Assembly: GCF_024281235.1 (NCBI RefSeq)
Contig: NZ_JAHWXY010000001.1
Coordinates: forward strand, 434,001-498,000
Direction: 5' to 3'
Length of the DNA: 64,000 nt
DNA from: Shinella daejeonensis
Lineage (GTDB): Bacteria > Pseudomonadota > Alphaproteobacteria > Rhizobiales > Rhizobiaceae
In this document: positions 1 to 7,128 of the stretch, piece by piece
Layout: every line of letters begins with the position of its first letter
Position numbering within the stretch: the first letter of the stretch is position 1
The notes under the pieces: generated by a model
The model's database searches: none
What the model saw: only the letters and a program-made list of their open reading frames with translations
Told to the model about the DNA's origin: nothing
Program-made: the position numbers and the translations under genes

Positions 1-865
1 ACACCAGATTGGCCGCAGGCTGCCTGTCCGGCGTGGCTTCAAAGCCCTTGATGCCGATATGCAGCAGTTCCGTATCCTTGTTCCAGGGCGTCGGCATGAC
101 GGTGACGGCGGCGTGGAAGGGTATTTCCGCCGTGTCCGGCCCCTTCCAGTCGTAAGGGAAGTAATTCACCATTTCCTCGACACGCACCGCGTCGCGATCC
201 GGCAGACTGCCGGCCAGCAGAGACCGGCGGACATAGGAATAGGAGGCGGTGTCGACATCCGCGGAGAAGGTCGAGACCGGGTCGCTGGCCACGCTTTTCA
301 CCGGGTTGGGGTCGGCCGCGGTGAAGCGTTCGCGGTCTTCCCGCTGCGGCAGCGGGCGCGCCATCTCCGGCGCCTCGCGCGTCAGGGAAAGAGCGTTGCG
401 CGCCGCATGATGCGCTTGCGGCACGGCGCCGCCGAGTGCGGCAACCCCATCCTGCCGTGCGGGCAGCGTCAACATCCGCCGGCCCTCTGCGGCCGGCGGC
501 GCGGAGGCCATGGTTTCCGCCGCAGGCGCGCCGGCGATCGTATCGGCGGGCGCGGGCGTCGACAGAGAGATCGGACCGCTGCGCATCAGCTCATAGGTGA
601 GAAGGCCGGCGGCCGGCACGACAAGAAGCGTGGCCAACGCCGATCCGGCGAGAAATCTGCGGTTCATGACAGGGCTCCATATCCGGTTGAACATGGCGCT
701 TCGACGTCCGCCGGCGGTCGATCCTTGGGGCGAATGGAGATTTTCCTGGTCCGCGTCGAAAGCCTGCATGGCCGCGGAGAGCGCACGGGCGCGTGCATCG
801 GCGTCGGGAGCCGGCGGGCGGCGGGCGGCGAGTTTCTCGAAATCGGCATCGGTCATCGTCTTCAT
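1..865 (-). CDS. VWA-domain membrane protein (YfbK type), 5' part only
   Basis: The frame starts at ATG 865 and runs off the left edge, so about 287 N-terminal residues are visible and the VWA domain itself lies outside. Residues 1-65 are charged and probably cytoplasmic. Residues 71-90 form one membrane segment, followed by an Ala/Pro-rich linker. Residues 197-240 show the conserved N-terminal block of YfbK-type VWA proteins (STFSADVDTASYSYVRR, then VEEMVNYFPYDW). The start overlaps the sigma-factor stop as ATGA, so the two genes are translationally coupled. The cytoplasmic N-terminus followed by a single membrane span makes an anti-sigma-like or sigma-controlled membrane role plausible; that is inference. 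The family assignment is secure, the function is not known. Confidence 0.85.
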   Translation of the reverse strand, partial: MKTMTDADFEKLAARRPPAPDADARARALSAAMQAFDADQENLHSPQGSTAGGRRSAMFNRIWSPVMNRRFLAGSALATLLVVPAAGLLTYELMRSGPISLSTPAPADTIAGAPAAETMASAPPAAEGRRMLTLPARQDGVAALGGAVPQAHHAARNALSLTREAPEMARPLPQREDRERFTAADPNPVKSVASDPVSTFSADVDTASYSYVRRSLLAGSLPDRDAVRVEEMVNYFPYDWKGPDTAEIPFHAAVTVMPTPWNKDTELLHIGIKGFEATPDRQPAANLV

Positions 866-1398
866 CCTTCCGTCACGGACGCACCGGCACGAAGCAGCAC
901 CTTCAGGCGTTTTCGGGCTTCGTGCACATGCCAGGACATCGTGGTTTCGGCGCAGCCCAGCACCTCGGCTGCGGCCGCGTGGGTCAGTCCCTCGCCATAG
1001 ATCAGCAGAACCGCGTCGCGCTGCCGGTCCGGCAGTTGCCCGACAGCAAGCCACAGCGCCTCGCCGCCGTCGTCTTCCGCCTCGCCGGCCGAAAGCGTCG
1101 TCTGCTCGCGCAGCCATGCCGCATCGCGCCCTTGCGCCCGGCGGCGCTGGCGCAACTGGTCGCGCGCGGCGTTCAGGGTAATCGCGTAGATCCAGGTGGT
1201 GAAGCGGCTCGTCCCCTTGAAGCCGCGGATGGCCGACGCCAGACGGATGCAGACCTCCTGCGCGACATCTTCCGCATCCTGCCGATTCCCGCACCACCGC
1301 CAGGCGACGGCATGGATGAAATCATAGCGGCTTTCGACGAGACGGGCGAAAGCCGCCCTGTCACCCGACGCCGCCTTTTCCACGAGTTCTGTTTCCAA
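862..1398 (-). CDS. ECF-family RNA polymerase sigma factor
   Basis: A 178-residue sigma-70 factor of the extracytoplasmic-function class. Region 2 lies at about residues 20-90 (DAEDVAQEVCIRLASAIRGF, then TTWIYAITLNAARD). Region 4 lies at about 122-170, with the helix-turn-helix around LTHAAAAEVLGCAETTMSWH. It should direct core polymerase to a small regulon. The only in-frame start near region 2 is TTG 1398; a GTG five codons further in is an alternative. It is co-transcribed with the overlapping VWA gene, an arrangement common for VWA/YfbK-associated ECF factors. No separate classical anti-sigma gene is visible, so the VWA protein may do that job (inference). Confidence 0.92.
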   Translation of the reverse strand: METELVEKAASGDRAAFARLVESRYDFIHAVAWRWCGNRQDAEDVAQEVCIRLASAIRGFKGTSRFTTWIYAITLNAARDQLRQRRRAQGRDAAWLREQTTLSAGEAEDDGGEALWLAVGQLPDRQRDAVLLIYGEGLTHAAAAEVLGCAETTMSWHVHEARKRLKVLLRAGASVTEG

Positions 1399-1473
1399 GA
1401 GCCCATTCCGGTTGCATGTATTCCGTTCTCGGACGTCACCCGCATCGTAATCCTTGGGGCAGTCCCCGAAAAA

Positions 1474-2226
1474 TTACCAGGGCAGGCCGCGCACCACGGC
1501 GATGATCGTTCCCATGACGGCAAGACGATCGCGCCGGCGCACCTCAGGCGAATATAGGCTGGAAATACTGCCATCGAGGAAAAGCGCGTCACGGCAACCG
1601 AGCCGGTCGCGGAAAAGCGTCGCAAAATCATGAAAACGCACGCGATTCTTCGAAATCACAAAGGCGACCCGCCCGTCGGGCAGGATTCCGACGCCATTGC
1701 GGATTTGCAGGCTGGTGCCATCGGGCAGGAATTTCGGATGGATCGCCCCGTCGATCACCAGCATCGGGCCGGACTGCGTCGCGGCGTGCGGCGCAAGCGC
1801 GGCCTTCTCATAGGCCTGCGTTTCCATCACCCCGGCCCTGCCGTCGCCGACCCAGAACACGCCGTTCGGCTTCAGAAAGAAGTTGCCGGCCGCCGCCGCC
1901 CGATTGAGCGCGCCGATCTCCCGCCCCTGCTCGACCAGGAGGCCAACCGGCCCATAGCCGGGGTGATACATGCCGCCGTTCATGGCGAAGGTGGTATATT
2001 CGCCGTTTCGCAGCAGATGCGTATTGAGCCGGTCATAGGTGGCACCGCCGCCGCCAAGCGTCGCCGCACCATAAAGCCGGATGTCGTCGACGGCGGGGTC
2101 GAAGGTGCAGACGAGATAACGGCCGGAAAGATGCTCGATCGGCGCGCATTTGGGCGGCTCGGCCATGGCGTCACGCGGGCCGGCGAGAAGGAGAAGGACG
2201 ACAAAGGCAACCGGCAGGCATCGCAT
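1474..2226 (-). CDS. Secreted phosphodiester glycosidase family protein (DUF2233/NAGPA-like)
   Basis: A 250-residue protein with a clear signal peptide (residues 1-22, ending DAMA), so it is exported. The core has the family signatures TFAMNGGMYHPGYGPVGLL around residue 78, QSGPMLVIDG around 150, and the C-terminal DALFLDGSISSLYSP. The family includes the phosphodiester alpha-GlcNAcase that uncovers lysosomal targeting sugars. Bacterial members are thought to act on phosphodiester-linked sugars in the envelope or capsule, but the substrate here is unknown. It lies 75 bp upstream of the sigma gene on the same strand and may be transcribed with it. ATG 2226 directly precedes the hydrophobic leader. 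Confidence 0.88.
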   Translation of the reverse strand: MRCLPVAFVVLLLLAGPRDAMAEPPKCAPIEHLSGRYLVCTFDPAVDDIRLYGAATLGGGGATYDRLNTHLLRNGEYTTFAMNGGMYHPGYGPVGLLVEQGREIGALNRAAAAGNFFLKPNGVFWVGDGRAGVMETQAYEKAALAPHAATQSGPMLVIDGAIHPKFLPDGTSLQIRNGVGILPDGRVAFVISKNRVRFHDFATLFRDRLGCRDALFLDGSISSLYSPEVRRRDRLAVMGTIIAVVRGLPW

Positions 2227-2279
2227 TCAGACCGCTTCTTTCCCGAATGCGCCGATTTTAGGGGGAAGCCGCGGCAAAA

Positions 2280-2972
2280 TCAAAGCGACAGCGCCGCCAT
2301 GTGGAAACGCAACTGGTCACCGCCATAGCGATAGTCCGCACCGACCGGACAGGCGGCGCGGGCAAGACAGCCGGCGATCATGCAATCCGCCTGTCCCCGA
2401 ACGCCGCGCAGATGATCGCGGCAGGCCGCGACATCGAAGCCGCCCGCCCGCACCGCGCCGGCCGGACAGGTCGAAAGACAGGGCTTTTCCACGCAGGCTT
2501 CACAAGGATGCGGTCCCGCCGGCTCCGAAGCGGCCTCCAGCCGGTCTTCGAACCCCAGCGCACCACGATAGCCGTGCCAGAGGCCGTAGACCGGATGGAT
2601 GAGAATGCCGAGCGGTGACGGGCGCAGCCCTTCCGCCCGCATCGCCCATCGCTGGAAAGGCTGCCAGGGCGGGTCGGATGGGAACCAGGCCGTCGCGTCG
2701 AGCCGTGCCGCCAGCGGCCGGATTACCGTCTTCGACCAGTCGTCGAGCGGATTTTCCCCGCCGTCATCGGCACGCCCGCGCCGCCACTGCCGAAAGGCCG
2801 GCCACATCGATCCGCCGATATTGCCGATGAGCGCAACGCTTGCGGCGGGACGCCCGCAAGCAAGGCGCGGCGCATCGGCGGCCCCGTCGAAAGCCACGAC
2901 GCCACGCAAAAAAAGTCCGTGCGGCGCAAGAGCCGCACGGACTGTCTCGATATCGGGGCGACCGTCCGTCAC
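2280..2972 (-). CDS. 4Fe-4S dicluster protein linked to the methyltransferase
   Basis: A 230-residue protein with an N-terminal QueG/MMACHC-like region (IGNIGGSMWPAF, residues 50-61) and a C-terminal ferredoxin-type domain. Cysteines at 157, 160, 165, 169, 184, 197, 202 and 208 could hold two [4Fe-4S] clusters. The start is GTG 2972, which overlaps as GTGA the end of the open frame trailing mttB, so the pair is probably one transcript. QueG-like and corrinoid-reducing proteins bind cobalamin and donate low-potential electrons. Next to a corrinoid methyltransferase, a role in reducing or servicing the corrinoid cofactor is attractive but unproven. It could also be a generic ferredoxin-like oxidoreductase. 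Confidence 0.75.
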   Translation of the reverse strand: MTDGRPDIETVRAALAPHGLFLRGVVAFDGAADAPRLACGRPAASVALIGNIGGSMWPAFRQWRRGRADDGGENPLDDWSKTVIRPLAARLDATAWFPSDPPWQPFQRWAMRAEGLRPSPLGILIHPVYGLWHGYRGALGFEDRLEAASEPAGPHPCEACVEKPCLSTCPAGAVRAGGFDVAACRDHLRGVRGQADCMIAGCLARAACPVGADYRYGGDQLRFHMAALSL

Positions 2973-3079
2973 CGGGTCGGATCCCCCTTCAGTTCATAAT
3001 GCGGGCGCCAGACCTCCTTCTGGATCATGTCGGCCACCCGCGCCGCTCCGCCTTGCTCCCTGGCGCGATCGGGACCCTT
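2969..3079 (-). other. In-frame 36-codon extension after the mttB UGA stop
   Basis: Directly after the mttB stop (TGA, 3080-3082) the same frame stays open for 36 codons. It ends in a TGA that overlaps the GTG start of the Fe-S gene as GTGA. The tail contains a protein-like stretch (ADMIQKEVWRPHYELKGDP). It could be decayed C-terminal coding sequence, a readthrough extension, or a tiny separate peptide starting at the internal ATG or GTG. No good ribosome site precedes those internal starts. Confidence 0.4.
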
Positions 3080-4651
3080 TCAAGTGAAGGCGTCGGGCAT
3101 CGACTCCTTGCGCCTGGCGATGAAGTCGAGGAGCGCCTCGTCGATCGCCGGGTCGAGATGCGGCGCCTCGTAGCTTTCCAGCCAGGTGCGGCAGAGGGCG
3201 TTGGCGCGCTCCTCGATACGCTTCGAGCCTTCGATCTCCCACTGCTCGAACGAGTTGTTGTCGGCAAGCGGCGAGCGATAGAAGGCGGTCTGGAAATTGG
3301 CCTGCGTGTGGGCGCAGCCGAGATAGTGGCTGCCGGGACCGACTTCGCGGATGGCGTCCAGCGCCTGCGCGTTTTCCGAAAGATCCACGCCCTCCGCCAT
3401 CTTCTGCATCATGCCGAGCTGGTCCTGGTCGATCATGAACTTCTCGTAGGACGAGACGAGGCCGCCTTCCAGCCATCCCGCCGCATGAAGCACGAAGTTC
3501 GTGCCCGCAAGCAGCGTCATGTTGATCGTATTGGCCGACTCGTGCGCCGCCTGCGCGTCCGGCACCTTGGAGCCGCAGAGCGATCCGCCGGTTCTGAACG
3601 GCAGGCCGAGGCGGCGGGCGAGCTGCGCCGCGCCATAGGAGACGAGCGACGGCTCCGGCGTGCCGAAGGTCGGCGCGCCCGACTGCATGGAGATCGAGGC
3701 GGCGAAGGTGCCGAACAGCACCGGCGCGCCCTTGCGGATCAGCTGGGTGAAGGAGGCTCCGGCGAGAACCTCGGCAAGGATCTGCGTCAGCGTGCCGGTT
3801 ACCGTGACCGGGCTCATCGCGCCCGACAGGATGAACGGCGAGACGACGCAGGCCTGATTGTGACGGGCGTAGACCTTCAGCGCGCCCACCATGGTCTCGT
3901 CGAAGACCATCGGCGAATTGGCGTTGATGAGGTTCAGCGTCACCGTATTCTGCTCGACGAAGTCATCCCCGAAGACGAGCTTCGCCATGGCGATCGTGTC
4001 CTCGGCGCGTTCCGGCGCGGTGACCGAGCCCATGAACGGCTTGTCGGAATATTTGATGTGGCTGTAGATCATGTCCAGATGGCGCTTGTTCACCGGCACA
4101 TCCACCGGCTCGCAGACCGTGCCGCCGGAAGAATGCATGGACGGCGCCATATAGGCGAGCTTCACGAAATTGCGGAAGTCCTCGATCGTCGCATAACGAC
4201 GGTTGCCTTCGAGATCGCGCACGAAGGGCGGGCCATAGACCGGCGCGAAGACGGTGGCCTTGCCGCCGATATGGCAATTGCGGTCGCCGTTGCGGGCGTG
4301 CCAGGTGAAATCGGAAGGCGCGGTCTTCAGCAGTTCCCGACAAAGCCCCTTGGGGAAATGCACCCGCTCGCCCCGAACGTCCGCGCCGGCGTCCTTCCAC
4401 AAGGCAAGCGCCTCGGGATCCTCGCGGAATTCGATGCCGATCTCCTCCAGGATACGATCGGCATTGGCCTCGATGAGGTGAAGACCCTCGTCGTCGAGAA
4501 CCTCGTACTCCCTGATCTTGCGCTGGATATAGGGCAAGGACGGCCCCGGACCGCCGCCGGTGCGCGACGCGCGCCTTGCAGCGGCGCCCCGCCCCTCGCG
4601 CGAGCGGCGCCCGCCACCCTCCCCTTCAACCTGCCGGATTTCCTCATTCAT
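3080..4651 (-). CDS. mttB: Trimethylamine methyltransferase family protein (MttB-like, non-pyrrolysine)
   Basis: A 523-residue member of the MttB superfamily, TIM-barrel enzymes that move a methyl group from a quaternary or tertiary amine to a Co(I) corrinoid protein. Recognisable blocks include SDFTWHARNGDRN, FAPVYGPPFVRDLEGNRRY, MHSSGGTVCEPVDVP and GCAHTQANFQTAFYRS. The reading frame has no internal UAG, so this is the non-pyrrolysine branch. Characterised members of that branch use glycine betaine, proline betaine, carnitine or gamma-butyrobetaine; the substrate here cannot be read from sequence. ATG 4651 is preceded by GAGGAAA; the frame could extend 13 codons to a weak GTG at 4690. Residues about 12-35 are Arg/Gly-rich and likely disordered. 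The corrinoid protein gene is divergent. Confidence 0.93.
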   Translation of the reverse strand: MNEEIRQVEGEGGGRRSREGRGAAARRASRTGGGPGPSLPYIQRKIREYEVLDDEGLHLIEANADRILEEIGIEFREDPEALALWKDAGADVRGERVHFPKGLCRELLKTAPSDFTWHARNGDRNCHIGGKATVFAPVYGPPFVRDLEGNRRYATIEDFRNFVKLAYMAPSMHSSGGTVCEPVDVPVNKRHLDMIYSHIKYSDKPFMGSVTAPERAEDTIAMAKLVFGDDFVEQNTVTLNLINANSPMVFDETMVGALKVYARHNQACVVSPFILSGAMSPVTVTGTLTQILAEVLAGASFTQLIRKGAPVLFGTFAASISMQSGAPTFGTPEPSLVSYGAAQLARRLGLPFRTGGSLCGSKVPDAQAAHESANTINMTLLAGTNFVLHAAGWLEGGLVSSYEKFMIDQDQLGMMQKMAEGVDLSENAQALDAIREVGPGSHYLGCAHTQANFQTAFYRSPLADNNSFEQWEIEGSKRIEERANALCRTWLESYEAPHLDPAIDEALLDFIARRKESMPDAFT

Positions 4652-4991
4652 GATGCGCGTTTCCTCATTGTCGCCAGTGTCTTCGGACACCCTGTCTTAT
4701 GCTAGCAAGCCGCCGGAACAGGGCGGGTCTTTATGCGCCAAGCGATGGCGCACGCTGGATACCGTCCATACAGGCCAGCATAGCCCCGAAACGGCCGCGC
4801 TCGTAGCCGTCTTCCATATGTTTGCACTGTCAATTCACGGCTTTGCGGGTTATGCATGGGAAGGTGGCGACGGGTCGCTTTCATCATCGGCGACGTCGCA
4901 TTCAAAAGGGAGGGCGGTGCCGGTTGAAGGGTATCAATGATACGACACGCCTGCCGAACGCCGCAGCGCCGATGGAGCCGAGGAACCAACC
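4652..4991. promoter_or_regulatory. Divergent control region between mttB and the corrinoid protein gene
   Basis: This 340-bp gap must hold the promoters for both the mttB/Fe-S transcript and the corrinoid-protein transcript. A perfect 13-bp palindrome lies at 4931-4943. No cobalamin-riboswitch hallmark (B12 box) could be recognised. The GlxA-type regulator at 14161 is the obvious candidate to act here, by analogy with GbdR control of betaine genes (inference). Confidence 0.5.
4931..4943. promoter_or_regulatory. Palindrome GTATCAATGATAC, candidate operator
   Basis: A perfect inverted repeat, GTATCA-A-TGATAC, 48 bp upstream of the corrinoid-protein start codon. Position and symmetry suit a regulator site, but no second copy was found at the other promoters of this cluster. 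Confidence 0.3.
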
Positions 4992-5690
4992 ATGTCTGAC
5001 GATGAAATCATTCTCGCCGATCTCTCCGACGAAGAGCTCGTGCAGCAGATGCATGACGACCTTTACGACGGCCTGAAGGAAGAAATCGAAGAAGGCACCA
5101 ATATCCTGCTCGAACGGGGCTGGATCCCCTACGATGTGCTGACGCAGGCGCTCGTCGAGGGCATGCGCATCGTCGGCATCGATTTCCGCGACGGCATCCT
5201 CTTCGTGCCGGAGGTGCTGCTTTCGGCCAATGCGATGAAGGCCGGCATGGCCATCCTGCGCCCGCTTCTGGCCGCCACCGGCGCCCCCAAGCAGGGCAAG
5301 ATGGTCATCGGCACCGTCAAGGGCGACATCCACGACATCGGCAAGAACCTCGTCGGCATGATGATGGAGGGCGCCGGCTTCGACGTGATCGACCTCGGCA
5401 TCAACAATCCGGTCGAAAACTATCTGGAAGCCCTGGAGCGTGAACAGCCCGACATCCTCGGCATGTCCGCGCTGCTCACCACCACCATGCCCTATATGAA
5501 GGTCGTCATCGACACGATGAAGGAAAAGGGCCTGCGGGACGACTATATCGTCCTGGTCGGCGGTGCGCCGCTCAACGAGGAATTCGGCAAGGCGGTGGGC
5601 GCCGACGCCTATTGTCGCGACGCGGCGGTCGCCGTGGAGACGGCGAAGGAATTCATCAAGCGCAAGCACAACATGCTTGCCGGCGCCTGA
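4992..5690 (+). CDS. Methyltransferase corrinoid protein (MttC-like)
   Basis: A 232-residue cobalamin-binding protein that accepts the methyl group from MttB and passes it on. Residues 10-100 form the helical cap domain. The Rossmann-like B12 domain follows, with the base-off/His-on motif GDIHDIGKN at about residues 114-122, then LGMSALLTTTMPYMK and LVGGAPLNEEFG. Length and layout match MttC/MtbC corrinoid proteins. Ribosome site GAGGAACCAACC precedes ATG 4992. It is divergent from its presumed methyltransferase, which is unusual compared with adjacent same-strand mttB-mttC pairs in methanogens. Confidence 0.95.
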   Translation: MSDDEIILADLSDEELVQQMHDDLYDGLKEEIEEGTNILLERGWIPYDVLTQALVEGMRIVGIDFRDGILFVPEVLLSANAMKAGMAILRPLLAATGAPKQGKMVIGTVKGDIHDIGKNLVGMMMEGAGFDVIDLGINNPVENYLEALEREQPDILGMSALLTTTMPYMKVVIDTMKEKGLRDDYIVLVGGAPLNEEFGKAVGADAYCRDAAVAVETAKEFIKRKHNMLAGA

Positions 5691-5705
5691 GCGTTCTTGA
5701 AGATC

Positions 5706-5733
5706 CCACACGGCGCGACCCTGCGCCGTGTGG
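5706..5733. terminator. Hairpin between corrinoid gene and entericidin gene
   Basis: A perfect 11-bp stem (CCACACGGCGC / GCGCCGTGTGG) with a 6-base loop lies 15 bp after the corrinoid-gene stop and just before the end of the convergent entericidin gene. There is no long T-run on either side, so termination strength is uncertain; it could serve both directions. Confidence 0.6.
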
Positions 5734-5744
5734 AAGCAATGCTG

Positions 5745-5903
5745 CTATTCGGCAGCCCGCGAGACCCGGTTTCCGGCATCTTGCGTAGCATCGACGGCAT
5801 TGGCCGTATCCTGACCCATGCCGCGGATGGTGTTGCCGCAGGCGCTCAGCGCCAGAAGCGCGGCGAAAACAATGCCGATACGGGAAATCTGTGTCGCGAT
5901 CAT
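5745..5903 (-). CDS. Entericidin-family small lipoprotein
   Basis: A 52-residue gene. It has a signal peptide and lipobox (LALSAC; Cys22 is the lipidation site), followed by GNTIRGMGQDTANAVDAT and an amphipathic tail, the standard form of EcnA/EcnB entericidins. It would be a membrane-anchored lipoprotein. Entericidins of enteric bacteria form an antidote/toxin pair linked to stationary-phase lysis; in rhizobia single copies are common and their role is undefined. Its start codon faces the DUF1638 start with only 17 bp between them, inside an otherwise co-directional methyltransferase cluster. Confidence 0.85.
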   Translation of the reverse strand: MIATQISRIGIVFAALLALSACGNTIRGMGQDTANAVDATQDAGNRVSRAAE

Positions 5904-5920
5904 GGTCGGGAGTCCTCTTC

Positions 5921-6562
5921 ATGGATAAGATTGAAACGCAGGCCGGGCAAAATATCCCCATCGATCAACGCGCGAAAGCGGAAAAAGTTCGCATCATCGC
6001 CTGCGGCGCGATCGCCCGCGAGATCGTCGCCATCCGGGAGGCGAATGGCCTCGACCATATCGACCTTCAGTGTCTTCCCGCCATCTGGCACGCCCACCCG
6101 CAAAAAATCACCCCCGGCGTCGAACAGGCGATCGCGGAGGCGCGCGCCGAGGGATATTCGCGCATCTTCGTCGGCTATGCCGATTGCGGCACGGGCGGCC
6201 TGCTCGACAGGCTCTGCGAGCGGGAGGGCGTCGAGCGCATCGCCGGTCCGCACTGTTACTCCTTCTTTGTCGGCAACGAGGCCTTCGCCGCGAAGGACGA
6301 CGACGTGACGGCCTTCTTCCTGACCGATTTCCTCGCCCGCCAGTTCCACTCTTTCGTCATCGAGCCGCTGGGGCTCGACCGCCATCCGGAACTGAAGGAA
6401 ATGTATTTCGGCAATTACACCCGCCTCGTCTATCTCTCGCAGGTCGAGGATGAAGCCCTGCAACGCAAGGCGCGCGAAGCGGCCGACTACCTCGGCCTCG
6501 TCTACGAATATCGCTATACGGGCTATGGCGACCTTACGGCCGAACTGCTAAGCGCCCGCTAA
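5921..6562 (+). CDS. DUF1638 protein of the corrinoid methyltransferase cluster
   Basis: A 213-residue DUF1638 protein with conserved features VRIIACGAIAREI near the N-terminus, IFVGYADCGTGGLLD around residue 85, and GPHCYSFFVGNEAF. No signal peptide or membrane segment is present, so it is cytoplasmic. The conserved Cys/His residues could bind metal or corrinoid. ATG 5921, with GGGAG about 10 bases upstream, is preferred over a GTG at 5891. The domain occurs repeatedly beside MttB/corrinoid genes, which suggests a dedicated helper (chaperone, cofactor handling or methyl transfer), but its biochemical function is not known. Confidence 0.85.
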   Translation: MDKIETQAGQNIPIDQRAKAEKVRIIACGAIAREIVAIREANGLDHIDLQCLPAIWHAHPQKITPGVEQAIAEARAEGYSRIFVGYADCGTGGLLDRLCEREGVERIAGPHCYSFFVGNEAFAAKDDDVTAFFLTDFLARQFHSFVIEPLGLDRHPELKEMYFGNYTRLVYLSQVEDEALQRKAREAADYLGLVYEYRYTGYGDLTAELLSAR

Positions 6563-6825
6563 GGTTTTTCAGCCGCATCGGGCCGGATCGTCATCGAGAC
6601 GACGGGCGACGCATCCCGGCTCCCCAAGATTTTGAAAACAGCGCCTCCGGCAGGAATGGCGGGATGACCGTTCCGGCGCGCATTACACAACGGCGTTAAG
6701 AGACGGCATCTGGCGATCCGTCAAGGCCAGCGGATCGCGCGTCGTTTTTGAACATGGGGCAGTCGTGGCGAGTGAAGCCCGCGCCGCGGCTGCAAAGCAT
6801 TGTCAACGCGAGGAGAACTTTCGAC

Positions 6826-7128
6826 ATGGCTGACCGCATCATCGTCTACTGGCGCGACATCCCCGCCCAGGTCATCATCAAGCAGGGCCGCAAGAACGCC
6901 AAGCGGGAATTGTCGCTGCGTTTCACCGAGGCCATCGACATGTGCGCCATGCGCACCGGCGCGGCCGAGACGGACGACTATCTCGCCGAATGGCGCAAGG
7001 CCGATCCGGTTCCGGTTTCCGACGACCTGGAAGCCGAGGCCGACAAGGCCGTGGCCGAACTGGAAGCCGCCTTCGACCGCGAGCGCCTCGTCGCCCTCGT
7101 GAAGGCCGGAGGCCGCGACAATGGCTGA
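6826..7128 (+). CDS. Small 'virulence factor' family protein of the methyltransferase operon
   Basis: A 100-residue acidic soluble protein starting MADRIIVYWRDIPAQVIIKQ, typical of the Pfam 'virulence factor' family. That name is historical and says nothing about its job here. ATG 6826 has the ribosome site AGGAGA nine bases upstream. Its end overlaps the next gene by eight bases (ATGGCTGA), so the two are translationally coupled. It recurs with MetV-like/MetF and corrinoid genes in rhizobia. With no catalytic motif visible, a scaffold or subunit role in the methyl-transfer complex is possible (inference). Confidence 0.8.
   Translation: MADRIIVYWRDIPAQVIIKQGRKNAKRELSLRFTEAIDMCAMRTGAAETDDYLAEWRKADPVPVSDDLEAEADKAVAELEAAFDRERLVALVKAGGRDNG

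Noticed and set aside
3080-3082. UGA as a selenocysteine codon in mttB
   Set aside because: No SECIS-like hairpin could be recognised just after the codon, and the family does not use selenocysteine at its C-terminus.
3080-4651. Pyrrolysine-type MttB (in-frame UAG)
   Set aside because: The frame has no UAG, and no pylT or pyl genes are visible; it is the non-pyrrolysine branch.
2840-4705. A 621-codon plus-strand frame opposite mttB and the Fe-S gene
   Set aside because: It crosses two real genes and their boundary, and has no ribosome site or family motif.
4652-4991. Cobalamin riboswitch upstream of the corrinoid protein gene
   Set aside because: No B12-box consensus or characteristic pairing could be found; a covariance search would settle it.
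6826-7128. Virulence role suggested by the family name
   Set aside because: The name is historical; the gene is embedded in a metabolic operon and no pathogenicity context exists.
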